NCBI GenBank assembly: GCA_040877415.1
Contig: JBBDNV010000026.1
Location: 1-38,440, forward strand
Direction of reading: 5' to 3'
Length of the DNA: 38,440 nucleotides
Origin: JBBDNV01 sp040877415
GTDB taxonomy: Bacteria; Planctomycetota; Planctomycetia; Pirellulales; PALSA-1355
The translations under genes were made by a program, and so were the position numbers. Shown here piece by piece: positions 14,277-22,514 of the stretch; the first letter of the stretch is position 1; each line of letters opens with the position of its first letter. The notes under the pieces were generated by a model that was not told the DNA's origin, did no database searches, and saw only the letters and a program-made list of their open reading frames with translations.

Positions 14277-16580
14277 ATGGGCAAGCTCTTCCTTTCCACG
14301 TTAACCTTGGTCGCGCTAGGCACGAGCGCGCTAGTGGCCGCCGCGGGCGAAACGCCCATCGGCACCAGGATCAACAACTTCTCCGCGCGTGATTTCCGCG
14401 GCAAGCAAGTTTCCCTTTCCGACTTCGCCGACAGCAAGCTCGTCGTCATCGCCTTCGTCGGAACCGAATGTCCGCAGGCCAGGCTCTATGCTTCGCGCCT
14501 CGTGGAATTGGCCGATGAATTCAAGGGCCAGGGCGCGGCCTTTATCGCGATCGATTCGAACCAGCAGGATTCCGTCACCGAGCTGGGCCATTACGCCCAG
14601 GTAAACAAAATCGAGTTTCCCGTCCTCAAAGACGCGGGCAACGTCATCGCCGATCAAATGAGCGCGGTCCGCACGCCCGAGGTCTTCCTGCTGGATGCCG
14701 ACCGCGTGGTGCGCTATTGGGGCCGAGTTGACGACCAGTACGGTTTCCAGGATAAGGGCGTCGCCTATCAGCTCGAAAAGCCCAAGCGCCGCGACCTGGC
14801 CGTTGCCATTGACGAGCTGCTGGCCGGCAAGCCGGTGAGCGTGGAAGTGGCCCAAAGCCAGGGTTGCCACATCGGCCGCATCAAGGAGCCGGTGGCCAAT
14901 AGCGACGTGACCTACAGCAAGCACATCGCCAAAATCTTCAACAGCAACTGCGTGTATTGTCATCGCGAAGGGCAGATCGCGCCCTTCCCGCTGACGACGT
15001 TCGAGGAAAGCGTCGGTTGGGCCGAAATGGTCCGCGAAGTGGTCAACGAGCAGCGGATGCCGCCCTGGCACGCCGACCCGGGCTATGGCCACTTTACGAA
15101 CGACGCCCGCTTGAGCGAACAGGAAATCGCGCTCATCAACCGCTGGGTCGACAACGGCGCGCCCCCGGGCGAAGCGAAAGATCTGCCAGAGCCGCCGAAA
15201 TTTGCCGAAGGCTGGCAGATTCCCAAGCCCGACCTAGTCATCTACATGGCCGAGGAGTCGTATGACGTTCCGGCCACGGGGACCGTTGAATATCAACGGT
15301 TTATCGTCGATCCGGGCTGGACCGAGGACAAATGGATCAAGGCTATGGAGTGCAAGCCCGGCTCCGCGTCGGTCGTACACCACATCATCGTCTACCTCGT
15401 CCCCTCGGGCGTAACCCCGACCGGCCAGGCGGGGCGGCTGCGCAGCAACTGGCTCGGGGCGTTCGCTCCGGGTTTTCGTCCGCAGGTGCTCGACGACAGC
15501 TTGGGCCGCTACGTGCAGAAGGGCTCGAAATTGCTCTTTGAGATCCACTACACGCCCAACGGCACGGCGCAAAAGGATCGCAGCTACGTCGGGTTCAAGT
15601 TCGCCGACCCGAAGCTGGTGAAAAAGGAAGTCGCCGTGCAAAACGCCGGCAACTTCACGTTCAAGATCCCGCCCGGCGATCCGAATTACGAGGTGGAATC
15701 GGAATTCATTTTCCGCCAGAAAGCGCTACTGCTGTCGGTTTCGCCTCACATGCATTTGCGCGGCAAGGATTTCCGCTATGACCTGGTTTTCCCGGACGGC
15801 AAGACGGAAACCGTCTTGTGGGTGCCGCGCTACGACTTCGGTTGGCAGACGACCTACATGCTCGAAACGCCGCGGGAACTGCCGCGAGGAACGAAATTGC
15901 ACTGCGTCGCGCATTTCGATAATTCGGCGGACAACAATTCGAACCCCGACCCGAGCATCGAGGTCGCCTTTGGCGAGCAAAGCTGGGAGGAAATGATGTT
16001 CGGCTGGTTCGAAATGTCGCTGGCCGATCAGGATTTGACCAAGCCGGCCGGCGAAACGGCGGCCCGCGTCAAGGAGTTTTTGGAGGTGGCCGATACGACC
16101 AGCCTCAACGACCAGTTGAAAATTCTTTTGCGTCGCTCGCTCAAGGACGAAAAGACCTTTGAGCTCGTGGCCTACCAACTGTTCGACCTGCTGCCGCAAG
16201 TCGATCGAATCTGCGTCACCGGGCTGGAAAATGATCGGATTCGGCTGAAATTCATCCAGGAACGGCTCGGTCTCGAGACGACGTTCAAGAGCAAGTCGAC
16301 CCGCGTCAAGGCCAACGGCCAGTCGCTGGCCGATTACGCGCTGGGCGACGCGACCGTCGTGAACCAGTCGCTCGCCGGCACGAAAGGCTCGGTCATGGTG
16401 CAGATGTCGCGCAAGGACATCCGCTCGAGCATGCACGTGCCGGTCGAGATCGGCGGCGTGCGCGCGACGGTGAATTTCTGGAGCGCCGAGGCCGCCGCGT
16501 TTCCGCCTGAAGCGGTCAAGATCCTGGAAGAAGTCGCGCGCCTGATGGCCGAAGGGTCGGCGGCGGTCGCGAGTAAGTAG
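14277..16580 (+). CDS. Redoxin / c-type heme / copper monooxygenase-like fusion protein
   Basis: A 767-residue exported protein. Residues 1-22 are a signal peptide. Residues 25-170 are an AhpC/TSA-type redoxin domain with a single peroxidatic-like cysteine in GTECPQARLY (Cys65). CVYCH at 225-229 is a c-type heme site. Residues about 330-600 resemble the copper type II ascorbate-dependent monooxygenase (PHM-like) fold: HHII (His368, His369), EIHYTP (His424), SPHMHLRGK (His491, His493), HFDNSADN (His546) and EEMMFG (Met573 or Met574). This matches the His-His-His and His-His-Met copper-ligand pattern of PHM. The C-terminal part (from about 600) is unassigned. GGAGGA precedes the ATG. The family is known in planctomycetes but its reaction is not. 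Confidence 0.87.
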   Translation: MGKLFLSTLTLVALGTSALVAAAGETPIGTRINNFSARDFRGKQVSLSDFADSKLVVIAFVGTECPQARLYASRLVELADEFKGQGAAFIAIDSNQQDSVTELGHYAQVNKIEFPVLKDAGNVIADQMSAVRTPEVFLLDADRVVRYWGRVDDQYGFQDKGVAYQLEKPKRRDLAVAIDELLAGKPVSVEVAQSQGCHIGRIKEPVANSDVTYSKHIAKIFNSNCVYCHREGQIAPFPLTTFEESVGWAEMVREVVNEQRMPPWHADPGYGHFTNDARLSEQEIALINRWVDNGAPPGEAKDLPEPPKFAEGWQIPKPDLVIYMAEESYDVPATGTVEYQRFIVDPGWTEDKWIKAMECKPGSASVVHHIIVYLVPSGVTPTGQAGRLRSNWLGAFAPGFRPQVLDDSLGRYVQKGSKLLFEIHYTPNGTAQKDRSYVGFKFADPKLVKKEVAVQNAGNFTFKIPPGDPNYEVESEFIFRQKALLLSVSPHMHLRGKDFRYDLVFPDGKTETVLWVPRYDFGWQTTYMLETPRELPRGTKLHCVAHFDNSADNNSNPDPSIEVAFGEQSWEEMMFGWFEMSLADQDLTKPAGETAARVKEFLEVADTTSLNDQLKILLRRSLKDEKTFELVAYQLFDLLPQVDRICVTGLENDRIRLKFIQERLGLETTFKSKSTRVKANGQSLADYALGDATVVNQSLAGTKGSVMVQMSRKDIRSSMHVPVEIGGVRATVNFWSAEAAAFPPEAVKILEEVARLMAEGSAAVASK

Positions 16581-16619
16581 AATCCTCGTGGAAACCCACC
16601 TGGGGGGTGGGGGCAAGTG

Positions 16620-16655
16620 GAGTGCCCCGCGGGTCGAAAGACTCGCGGGGCACTC
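16620..16655. terminator. Long GAAA-tetraloop hairpin between convergent genes
   Basis: The arms 16620-16635 (GAGTGCCCCGCGGGTC) and 16640-16655 (GACTCGCGGGGCACTC) pair over 16 positions, with one G-U and no mismatch, around a GAAA loop at 16636-16639. It lies between the convergent stops at 16580 and 16747, so a bidirectional terminator role is likely. There is no T-run, and its exact symmetry also suits a dispersed palindromic repeat. Confidence 0.65.
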
Positions 16656-16746
16656 GCGTTTGAGTACGCTGCACGTTTGCCGCCGACATCCCCGCGCGCT
16701 CCGCGCAGCTTCACCGAGCGAAGCTTCCGCGAGCCGCTTGGCACCG

Positions 16747-17706
16747 CTACTTCTTATCCGGCGCGTCCTCGGCGGCCGGCTTGTCCGGGCTTTTGCCCAA
16801 ATGCATGCTCATCGTTTCGGTGATGTTCTGCGTCACTTCCTGCGGCCCGGAGACCTCCATTTCGGCTTTTTGGACGCCGTTGGCCTTGACCATGTGGCCG
16901 GCCTGGGGATCGAAGTAATAGGTCGCCGAAGCTTCCTGCGACATGATTTCCAGGTCGGCGCGCGGGTTTTCGATCGGCTCGAAGGCTAGTTCCGTCTCGG
17001 CGCTAATCTTTGCCAGGTCCTTGCCGTCCAGTTTCTCCGTGCCGGCCACCGAAAACGTGGTCTCGGAAATCTGCGTGCCGATCATCGGAATCTTGTTTTC
17101 GAAGCTTTGCGTCCAGGTGGCGTCCTTGGCCTCGGGCAGCACGAGCACGCTCTTGACGAGCAATTCCTTGATCCCTTTCTCGTCGAAACCGCTGCTGCCG
17201 ATGCCGAACCCCTGTCGGCGGTTCTCGCCGACCTGCTGGCTGGCCAAAGCGTCGGACAACTTTTTCGGCAGCTCGATATCGCTCATCTGGCCGAGCGGCG
17301 AAATCTTGGCCTTGAATGTCTCGCCGAGCATGCCGCCCATCACGGGCTTCATTTGAGCCCAGACGGGCCCTTCCGGCTCCTTGGAGCTCTTCGAGTCGTA
17401 GGCCATGCGGCCGAACAGCGGGGAGTTCATGTTCACTTGAATTCGGTCGACGGTCAGGTCCATGTTGGCCGTGCCGTCGCCGGCCACGGCCGCCGGCTTC
17501 CACGACGTATCGAAGATCATCTGCATCGTGAACTGGATCTCGGCGCCCGAAAGCGTGAGTTTGCCCTCGATCCCGCGCTCGAGGACGTAATTCAAGGTCT
17601 CCCCCTGTTTGAACTTCCAACGGAGCTCGTCGGCCCGGAGCGTCGAGACGACCAACAAAGCCAACCCGGCCGCTACAGCCGAACGCATGACTGATTTCGT
17701 GTGCAT
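16747..17706 (-). CDS. Secreted protein of unknown function (DUF6263-like)
   Basis: A 319-residue protein with a signal peptide (residues 8-25, cleaved near LRADE) and a beta-rich, polar body with the start RWKFKQGETLNYVLE and a central GQMSDIELPKKL. The opening and the paired strands remind me of the DUF6263-type proteins found in planctomycetes and Bacteroidetes; this is recollection, unverified. The C-terminus is a charged Lys/Asp/Pro tail. AAGGA lies seven bases before the ATG. It is transcribed alone, convergent with the redoxin-copper gene and divergent from the nitrilase. No catalytic motif is visible. Confidence 0.75.
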   Translation of the reverse strand: MHTKSVMRSAVAAGLALLVVSTLRADELRWKFKQGETLNYVLERGIEGKLTLSGAEIQFTMQMIFDTSWKPAAVAGDGTANMDLTVDRIQVNMNSPLFGRMAYDSKSSKEPEGPVWAQMKPVMGGMLGETFKAKISPLGQMSDIELPKKLSDALASQQVGENRRQGFGIGSSGFDEKGIKELLVKSVLVLPEAKDATWTQSFENKIPMIGTQISETTFSVAGTEKLDGKDLAKISAETELAFEPIENPRADLEIMSQEASATYYFDPQAGHMVKANGVQKAEMEVSGPQEVTQNITETMSMHLGKSPDKPAAEDAPDKK

Positions 17707-17804
17707 GACATGTTCCTTGACGGTAATCGAATCGGCGGGATAAGTAGCCCACAGAGGCTGTGGGGTCGGGGGGCGCTCTCATTTATAGCCTGCGGCCGCG
17801 CCGT

Positions 17805-17834
17805 TTGCAAAACGCGCCCGCTTTGGCGTACGAT
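17805..17834 (+). promoter_or_regulatory. Possible promoter for the nitrilase gene
   Basis: TTGCAA (17805-17810) and TACGAT (17829-17834) are 18 bases apart, 41 bases before the nitrilase ATG. The match is moderate and the prediction is weak. Confidence 0.3.
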
Positions 17835-17874
17835 CAAGGACACATCCGCGCGGGCCAGGACTATTGGAGCGAAT

Positions 17875-18729
17875 ATGCAAAAGCGACGACTGGCGTTTGG
17901 CTGTCTGGCAGCCGCCTGCCTGCTGGCGGTGCCGGCTGCCCGCGGCGGCGACGAACCGCCAAAAACCGTCCGCGTGGCCGGAGTCGTGCTCAAATGGATT
18001 CGCGGCGATAAGGAGGCGAACTATGGGCGCGCGGAACCGCTCATTCGCCAGGCCGCCCGGGGCGGGGCCAAGATCGTCTGCACCACTGAATGCTTTCTGG
18101 ACGGCTACGCGATCGCCGACAAGTCGATTCCGCTTGCGACCTACCGCGCCTTGGGCGAAGCGATTCCCGACGGTCCTTACTACATGCGTCTGGCGCGGCT
18201 GGCCGATGAGCTCGATATTCACCTGATCGCCGGCATGCTCGAAGCCGACGGCGAGAAGCGCTACAACACGGCCGTGCTCGTCAATCCCGACGGCAAGCTG
18301 GCCGGCAAGTATCGCAAGCAAATACTCGGGCACGAGCTTGTGCGCAACACCCCGGGCAGTGTTTCCAGCGTATTTGAAACGCCGTACGGCAAGGTTGGCG
18401 TCATGATTTGCGCCGATCGCACCGAGTCGGGCATCGTCCGCGGTTTCTGCGCGCGGGGGGCCGATTTCCTGATCTGCCCCTCGGGCGGGATGTTCGGGCC
18501 GGTAAAAAACGATCCGATCCTCGTGGCCCGCTCGCGCGAAAACCACGTTTACATCACGTTCGTCCACCCGGGGGAATTCCTGGTCACCGCGCCCGACGGC
18601 CGGATCGTGACGGCCGAATTGTTCGGCGACGTGTTGCTGGTCGACGACAAGGATCGAAATACGCAGCGCGATTCGAGGGGCGTGCGCTATTTCGATTTAC
18701 CGTTGGCCAAAACCGCCGCCGCAGAGTAA
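17875..18729 (+). CDS. Exported nitrilase-superfamily carbon-nitrogen hydrolase
   Basis: A 284-residue protein with a signal peptide (residues 8-24), then a complete nitrilase fold. The catalytic triad is visible: Glu72 in TTECFLDGY, Lys148 in GKYRKQILG and Cys179 in VMICADR. A further conserved ENHVYITFVHPG segment follows. The family cleaves amide or nitrile C-N bonds, or transfers acyl groups. Export of such a protein is unusual in most bacteria, where these enzymes are cytoplasmic; the substrate is unknown. GGAG lies six bases before the ATG. It is convergent with the ceramidase-like gene, with a hairpin between them. Confidence 0.92.
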   Translation: MQKRRLAFGCLAAACLLAVPAARGGDEPPKTVRVAGVVLKWIRGDKEANYGRAEPLIRQAARGGAKIVCTTECFLDGYAIADKSIPLATYRALGEAIPDGPYYMRLARLADELDIHLIAGMLEADGEKRYNTAVLVNPDGKLAGKYRKQILGHELVRNTPGSVSSVFETPYGKVGVMICADRTESGIVRGFCARGADFLICPSGGMFGPVKNDPILVARSRENHVYITFVHPGEFLVTAPDGRIVTAELFGDVLLVDDKDRNTQRDSRGVRYFDLPLAKTAAAE

Positions 18730-18778
18730 ACCGCCGCCCCGTTAGCCCGCGGCTTTGCGGCTTCTCTTCGGGCAAGTT

Positions 18779-18807
18779 CCCCCGGCAAAGCATGGCAAAG
18801 CCGGGGG
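18779..18807. terminator. Hairpin between convergent genes
   Basis: CCCCCGGC at 18779-18786 pairs with GCCGGGGG at 18800-18807. The loop region repeats CAAAGC on both sides and adds two more pairs. It abuts the stop of the ceramidase-like gene (18808) and lies 50 bases after the nitrilase stop, a good place for a bidirectional terminator. Confidence 0.55.
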
Positions 18808-20106
18808 CTATTTGAGCGGTACCGGCGGGAACTTGCCGAGCATCGTGTAGATATTCACGAGCGCCTGGTTCATCATCGCGTCGCCCGCGCCGATCTCGAC
18901 CGGCGAGACGCTCGCGTCGCCGCCGTAGCCCCCCTCCGATGCCGCTTCGATCGTGGGGAAGTACATGTGGTGGCCGTTGCAGTAGCCGAAAAACAACACA
19001 TCGTCGACGTAGGCCCGCTCTTTCAGCCGCTTTGAGTGGTTGCAAAAGAACTCGCCCGAAGCGCCCACCAGCGCCACCTCGCCGTTGAGCAAGACGGTCG
19101 TCATCTCCGGGCGGATGCCGTCGCGAAACTCGCGCACGAAGTTGTTGACCAGCTCCGGAAAGAAGGCCCGATGGAACGTGGCCACCAAGAGGCGATTGTT
19201 GAAGTCCAGCCGGCTGGAAAAATTGAACCGGTCGATCTTGGCCTTGATCGAGGGAGACTTGGGCACCTTGGTTTCAATGCTCTGGGCCAGCGAGACGACC
19301 TCTTCGCCCAGCGCTTCGCCATAACCCTTGGTGTCGAGGTCGCCGCGGTTGGGGCTCATGTCGCCGGCCGCCCCCTGCATGAACACGCAGTTCGATCGCA
19401 ACGCACTCTCGACGTGATTCTGCAAGTGCCCGGGATAATCGGGCGAAAACTTCAATAGCTCCTCGGGCATTGTCACGGGATGCGCCGCGTAGTTGACAAG
19501 AATGGCCAGGGGCTTCCCGTCGGCCGAATCGAAACGCATGACCGCCAGCATCGGATCGGTCGGCTTGGGCGTCATCTTCGTGTGCCGATTGCGGTTCAGC
19601 GTAAGATCCTTCTTGACAATGCCCATGCGGGCCGGCTGTAAATTGTTCTTCGCTTCGACGATCGCTTCGATCAACAGTTCCCTCAGCCGCTTGCTGTAGG
19701 CCACCGCATCGTCGAATCTGCCTTTGCCGAAATCGTCTTTGTCCTCAAGCTCGATGACCGGCCCGTGATGCGTATGGCTGCCGCTGATCATCACGTTGCC
19801 GACGCCCGCCTTTTCGGCCACTTCCTTGCGGATTTGCTCCATCATGGCCTCGGTCGGTCCGCGGCCGATGTCCAGGCCCATGATCGCCAATCGCTCGTCG
19901 CCGGCTTCGATCACGATGGCCTTGGCCAACAGCGGTTCCAGCACCCCCTGCGACAGAAGGTCGTGACGGGCGCCATAACCCCACATCGGCATGGGGGCCG
20001 TCGGCGTGATGTCGCGCTTGCCAAATCCGACTTTGAAATTGGGCTCATCGGCAGCAGCGCCGGTGGCCAAAATGCACACGAATACCGCGACGGCAAATCG
20101 CCTCAT
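18808..20106 (-). CDS. Exported neutral/alkaline ceramidase-like protein
   Basis: A 432-residue protein with a signal peptide (residues 4-19), followed by FKVGFGKRDITPTAPMPMWG, the standard N-terminal phrase of the neutral/alkaline non-lysosomal ceramidase family. The zinc-site motifs follow in order: GSHTHHGP (His111, His113, His114), NYAAHPV (His209) and GAAGDMSPN (245-253). The C-terminal CNGHHMYFPT and EGGYGGDAS motifs also fit. True ceramidases carry a further C-terminal immunoglobulin-like domain which is absent here, so the substrate may be a different amide. GAGG lies eight bases before the ATG. A paralogue without a signal peptide is at 35933-37396. Confidence 0.88.
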   Translation of the reverse strand: MRRFAVAVFVCILATGAAADEPNFKVGFGKRDITPTAPMPMWGYGARHDLLSQGVLEPLLAKAIVIEAGDERLAIMGLDIGRGPTEAMMEQIRKEVAEKAGVGNVMISGSHTHHGPVIELEDKDDFGKGRFDDAVAYSKRLRELLIEAIVEAKNNLQPARMGIVKKDLTLNRNRHTKMTPKPTDPMLAVMRFDSADGKPLAILVNYAAHPVTMPEELLKFSPDYPGHLQNHVESALRSNCVFMQGAAGDMSPNRGDLDTKGYGEALGEEVVSLAQSIETKVPKSPSIKAKIDRFNFSSRLDFNNRLLVATFHRAFFPELVNNFVREFRDGIRPEMTTVLLNGEVALVGASGEFFCNHSKRLKERAYVDDVLFFGYCNGHHMYFPTIEAASEGGYGGDASVSPVEIGAGDAMMNQALVNIYTMLGKFPPVPLK

Positions 20107-20380
20107 GAGTGTATACCTCGGTCGAAGAGCAAGGGCGGAACACCAGACGCGTGAAACGCAGCAGTTGGCCGGGCCGCGAGGAATTCCGGAAAAAACGATG
20201 CACGCACGGCAATTTGCTTAACATAATCGTACTCGTAGCCGCTGTAAACTATTTCGCGCGGAACTGGGAACGTCGAATCCGCAGATTTGCGGCGCGGCGG
20301 GGAGTCCCCTTATTGCTTCCTGCCCGCGCCAGCCGTAAGCTCAAGTGACACGTCCAAGGGTGACGTCCCGCCAGGTGCGT
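20107..20380. other. Intergenic region upstream of the S9 peptidase
   Basis: Together with the palindrome that follows (20381-20466), 388 bases separate the divergent ceramidase-like and S9 peptidase genes. The region is AT-rich around 20220-20260 and should contain promoters for both, but I see no hexamer pair good enough to call. No credible small gene is present. Confidence 0.4.
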
Positions 20381-20466
20381 GTTGAAATAAAGGGGACAGG
20401 CACCGAGCGAGAGCTTATTGCTCGTGAAGACTTGGCGTGCCCGGAGCCAGTCCCCTTTATTTCAAC
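20381..20466. repeat. REP-like palindromic element
   Basis: GTTGAAATAAAGGGGAC at 20381-20397 is repeated as its exact reverse complement at 20450-20466. Inside, CGAGC and GCTCG form a second small stem (starting near 20404). The outer arms include the AAAGGGGAC core often seen in REP-type elements mobilised by Tnp-REP (RAYT) transposases. No RAYT gene is in the window. The right arm ends 28 bases before the S9 peptidase ATG, so the hairpin would fall in that gene's leader if transcription starts upstream. Confidence 0.75.
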
Positions 20467-20494
20467 GTCCCGTTTGTGCCAAAGGAGATGCGCC

Positions 20495-22444
20495 ATGCTG
20501 TTCCGCGCGACGATGGTTGGATTGCTGCTGGGATGGCTGGCAAGCCCGCCGGCGGTCGCCGAGCACGTCGAGAGTATCGCCCCGGCCGACAATCTCGTCG
20601 TCGAGGGGATTCCTCCCATTCCAGCCCCATTGGCCGAAAAAGCCGGCCGCTACACCGAGTTCCGATTCGCGGCCTTGATGGATTGGCATCCCACGAAGCG
20701 CGAGATACTGATCGGCACCCGATTCGCCGATACCCCGCAGATTCATCACGTCGCCGGCCCCGGCGGCGATCGGCGGCAATTAACCTTTTTCGCCGAGCGC
20801 GTGGGCGGGGCCTCATATCATCCCCACAAGGCTGACTATTTCATTCTTAGCAAGGACATCGGCGGCAGCGAATTCTTCCAATTCTTTCGCTACGACCTGG
20901 CGAGCGGCACCTCGACGCTCACCACCGACGGCAAGTCGCGCAACACCGGGGCCGAGTGGTCCAATGCCGGCGATCGGATCGCCTACGGCTCGACCCGCCG
21001 CACCGGCGCTGACGTCGATTTCTACACGGTCGACCCGGCCCGGCCCGAGACCGACAAGATCCTCACCCAGAACAATGGGGGCGGTTGGTTCGTCGCCGAT
21101 TGGTCGCCCGACGACAAGCAATTGCTCGTGGGCGAGTACGCCTCGATCAATGAAAGTTACATCTGGCTGGTCGACGTGGCCGGCGGCGAAAGGACGCTGA
21201 TCACGCCCAAGGGGAGCGACGAAAAAATCGCCTACCGGCCGATCGCCTTCCGCAACGACGGCCAGGGCATTTACGTAACGACCGACCGCGACTCGGAATT
21301 CATGCGGCTGGCGTACATCGACCTGGCGTCCAAACAACACACGTACCTCGTTACCGATATTGCCTGGGACGTCGAGGAGGCAGAGCTTTCGCACGACGGC
21401 CGGTCGATCGCGCTTGTGACCAACGAAAACGGCATCAGCCGCCTGCACCTGTTCAATACCCAAAAACAGAAACGCGCGGCGGTCGACGGCGTGCCAACCG
21501 GCGTCATCGACGGGCTCAAGTGGCACGAAAACAACCGCGACCTGGGATTCGTCGTGGCGTCGGCCCGCGCCACGGCCGACGTCTATTCGCTCGACGTCGA
21601 CAGCGGCAAAGTCCAGCGCTGGACGTACAGCGAAACGGGCGGTCTCGACGCCGAGACGTTTTCCGAGGCGAAGCTCGTGACCTGGAAAACGTTCGACGGC
21701 CGCGAGATCTCCGGTTTTCTCTACAACCCGCCGGCTAAATTCACCGGCAAGCGTCCGGTGATTGTCGTCATCCACGGCGGACCGGAGGGTCAATCGCGGC
21801 CGGGATTTCTGGCCAGGTACAACTACTTTATCAACGAGATGGGCGTCGCGCTCATTTTTCCCAACGTCCGCGGATCGGCCGGGTACGGCAAGTCGTTCTT
21901 GAAGCTCGATAACGGCTTTCTGCGCGAGGGGACTTACAAGGACATCGCCGCGCTGTTCGATTGGATCGAGGCGCGAGACGATCTCGACGCCGGCCGCATC
22001 ATGGTCACCGGCGGCAGCTACGGCGGGCACATGACCCTGGCCGTGGCCACGAACTACAACGACCGCGTCCGCTGCTCGCTGGACGTGGTGGGCATTTCCA
22101 ACCTGGTCACGTTCCTCGAGCGCACCGAGAGTTACCGCCGCGACCTGCGCCGCGTTGAATACGGCGACGAGCGCGAACCCAAGATGCGGGCCTTTCTGGA
22201 AAAGATCGCCCCCTTGAACCACGCCGACCAAATCACCAAACCGTTGTTCGTCGTGCAGGGCAGGAACGATCCCCGCGTGCCGCTCGGCGAGTCGGTGCAA
22301 ATCGTCGAGACGCTGCGCAAGAACAAGACGCCCGTCTGGTACTTGATGGCCGAGGACGAAGGACACGGGTTCGCGAAGAAGAAGAACTCCGATTTTCAGT
22401 TCTACGCCACGATCCTGTTCGTGCAGAACTACTTGCTGGACTGA
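20495..22444 (+). CDS. Exported S9 family (prolyl oligopeptidase-type) serine peptidase
   Basis: A 649-residue protein with a signal peptide (residues 1-22). Residues about 60-380 are WD40/PD40-like propeller repeats, for example GAEWSNAGDRIAYGS and ADWSPDDKQLLVGEY. The C-terminal alpha/beta hydrolase domain has VIHGGPEGQSRPGF, the nucleophile GGSYGGHMT with Ser508, the acid GRNDPRVP with Asp592 and DEGHGF with His624. This is the DPP-IV/acylaminoacyl-peptidase layout, and the enzyme is expected to trim or cleave short peptides in the periplasm. AAGGAG seven bases before the ATG at 20495 sets the start; the frame is open further upstream through the palindrome and should not be used. Confidence 0.93.
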   Translation: MLFRATMVGLLLGWLASPPAVAEHVESIAPADNLVVEGIPPIPAPLAEKAGRYTEFRFAALMDWHPTKREILIGTRFADTPQIHHVAGPGGDRRQLTFFAERVGGASYHPHKADYFILSKDIGGSEFFQFFRYDLASGTSTLTTDGKSRNTGAEWSNAGDRIAYGSTRRTGADVDFYTVDPARPETDKILTQNNGGGWFVADWSPDDKQLLVGEYASINESYIWLVDVAGGERTLITPKGSDEKIAYRPIAFRNDGQGIYVTTDRDSEFMRLAYIDLASKQHTYLVTDIAWDVEEAELSHDGRSIALVTNENGISRLHLFNTQKQKRAAVDGVPTGVIDGLKWHENNRDLGFVVASARATADVYSLDVDSGKVQRWTYSETGGLDAETFSEAKLVTWKTFDGREISGFLYNPPAKFTGKRPVIVVIHGGPEGQSRPGFLARYNYFINEMGVALIFPNVRGSAGYGKSFLKLDNGFLREGTYKDIAALFDWIEARDDLDAGRIMVTGGSYGGHMTLAVATNYNDRVRCSLDVVGISNLVTFLERTESYRRDLRRVEYGDEREPKMRAFLEKIAPLNHADQITKPLFVVQGRNDPRVPLGESVQIVETLRKNKTPVWYLMAEDEGHGFAKKKNSDFQFYATILFVQNYLLD

Positions 22445-22514
22445 GCGGGATTTCCCGCGCTCCCCACCGGAAACGTGCCAACCCTCACCCACCCCAAATC
22501 AGGAGGAACCAGCC

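Noticed and set aside
20216..20260. Promoter-like TTAACA and TAAACT before the S9 peptidase
   Set aside because: The spacing is 21 bases, outside the usual range.
20813..22492. A 559-codon minus-strand open frame opposite the S9 peptidase
   Set aside because: Composition is that of a shadow frame, and the plus-strand gene has the full catalytic triad.
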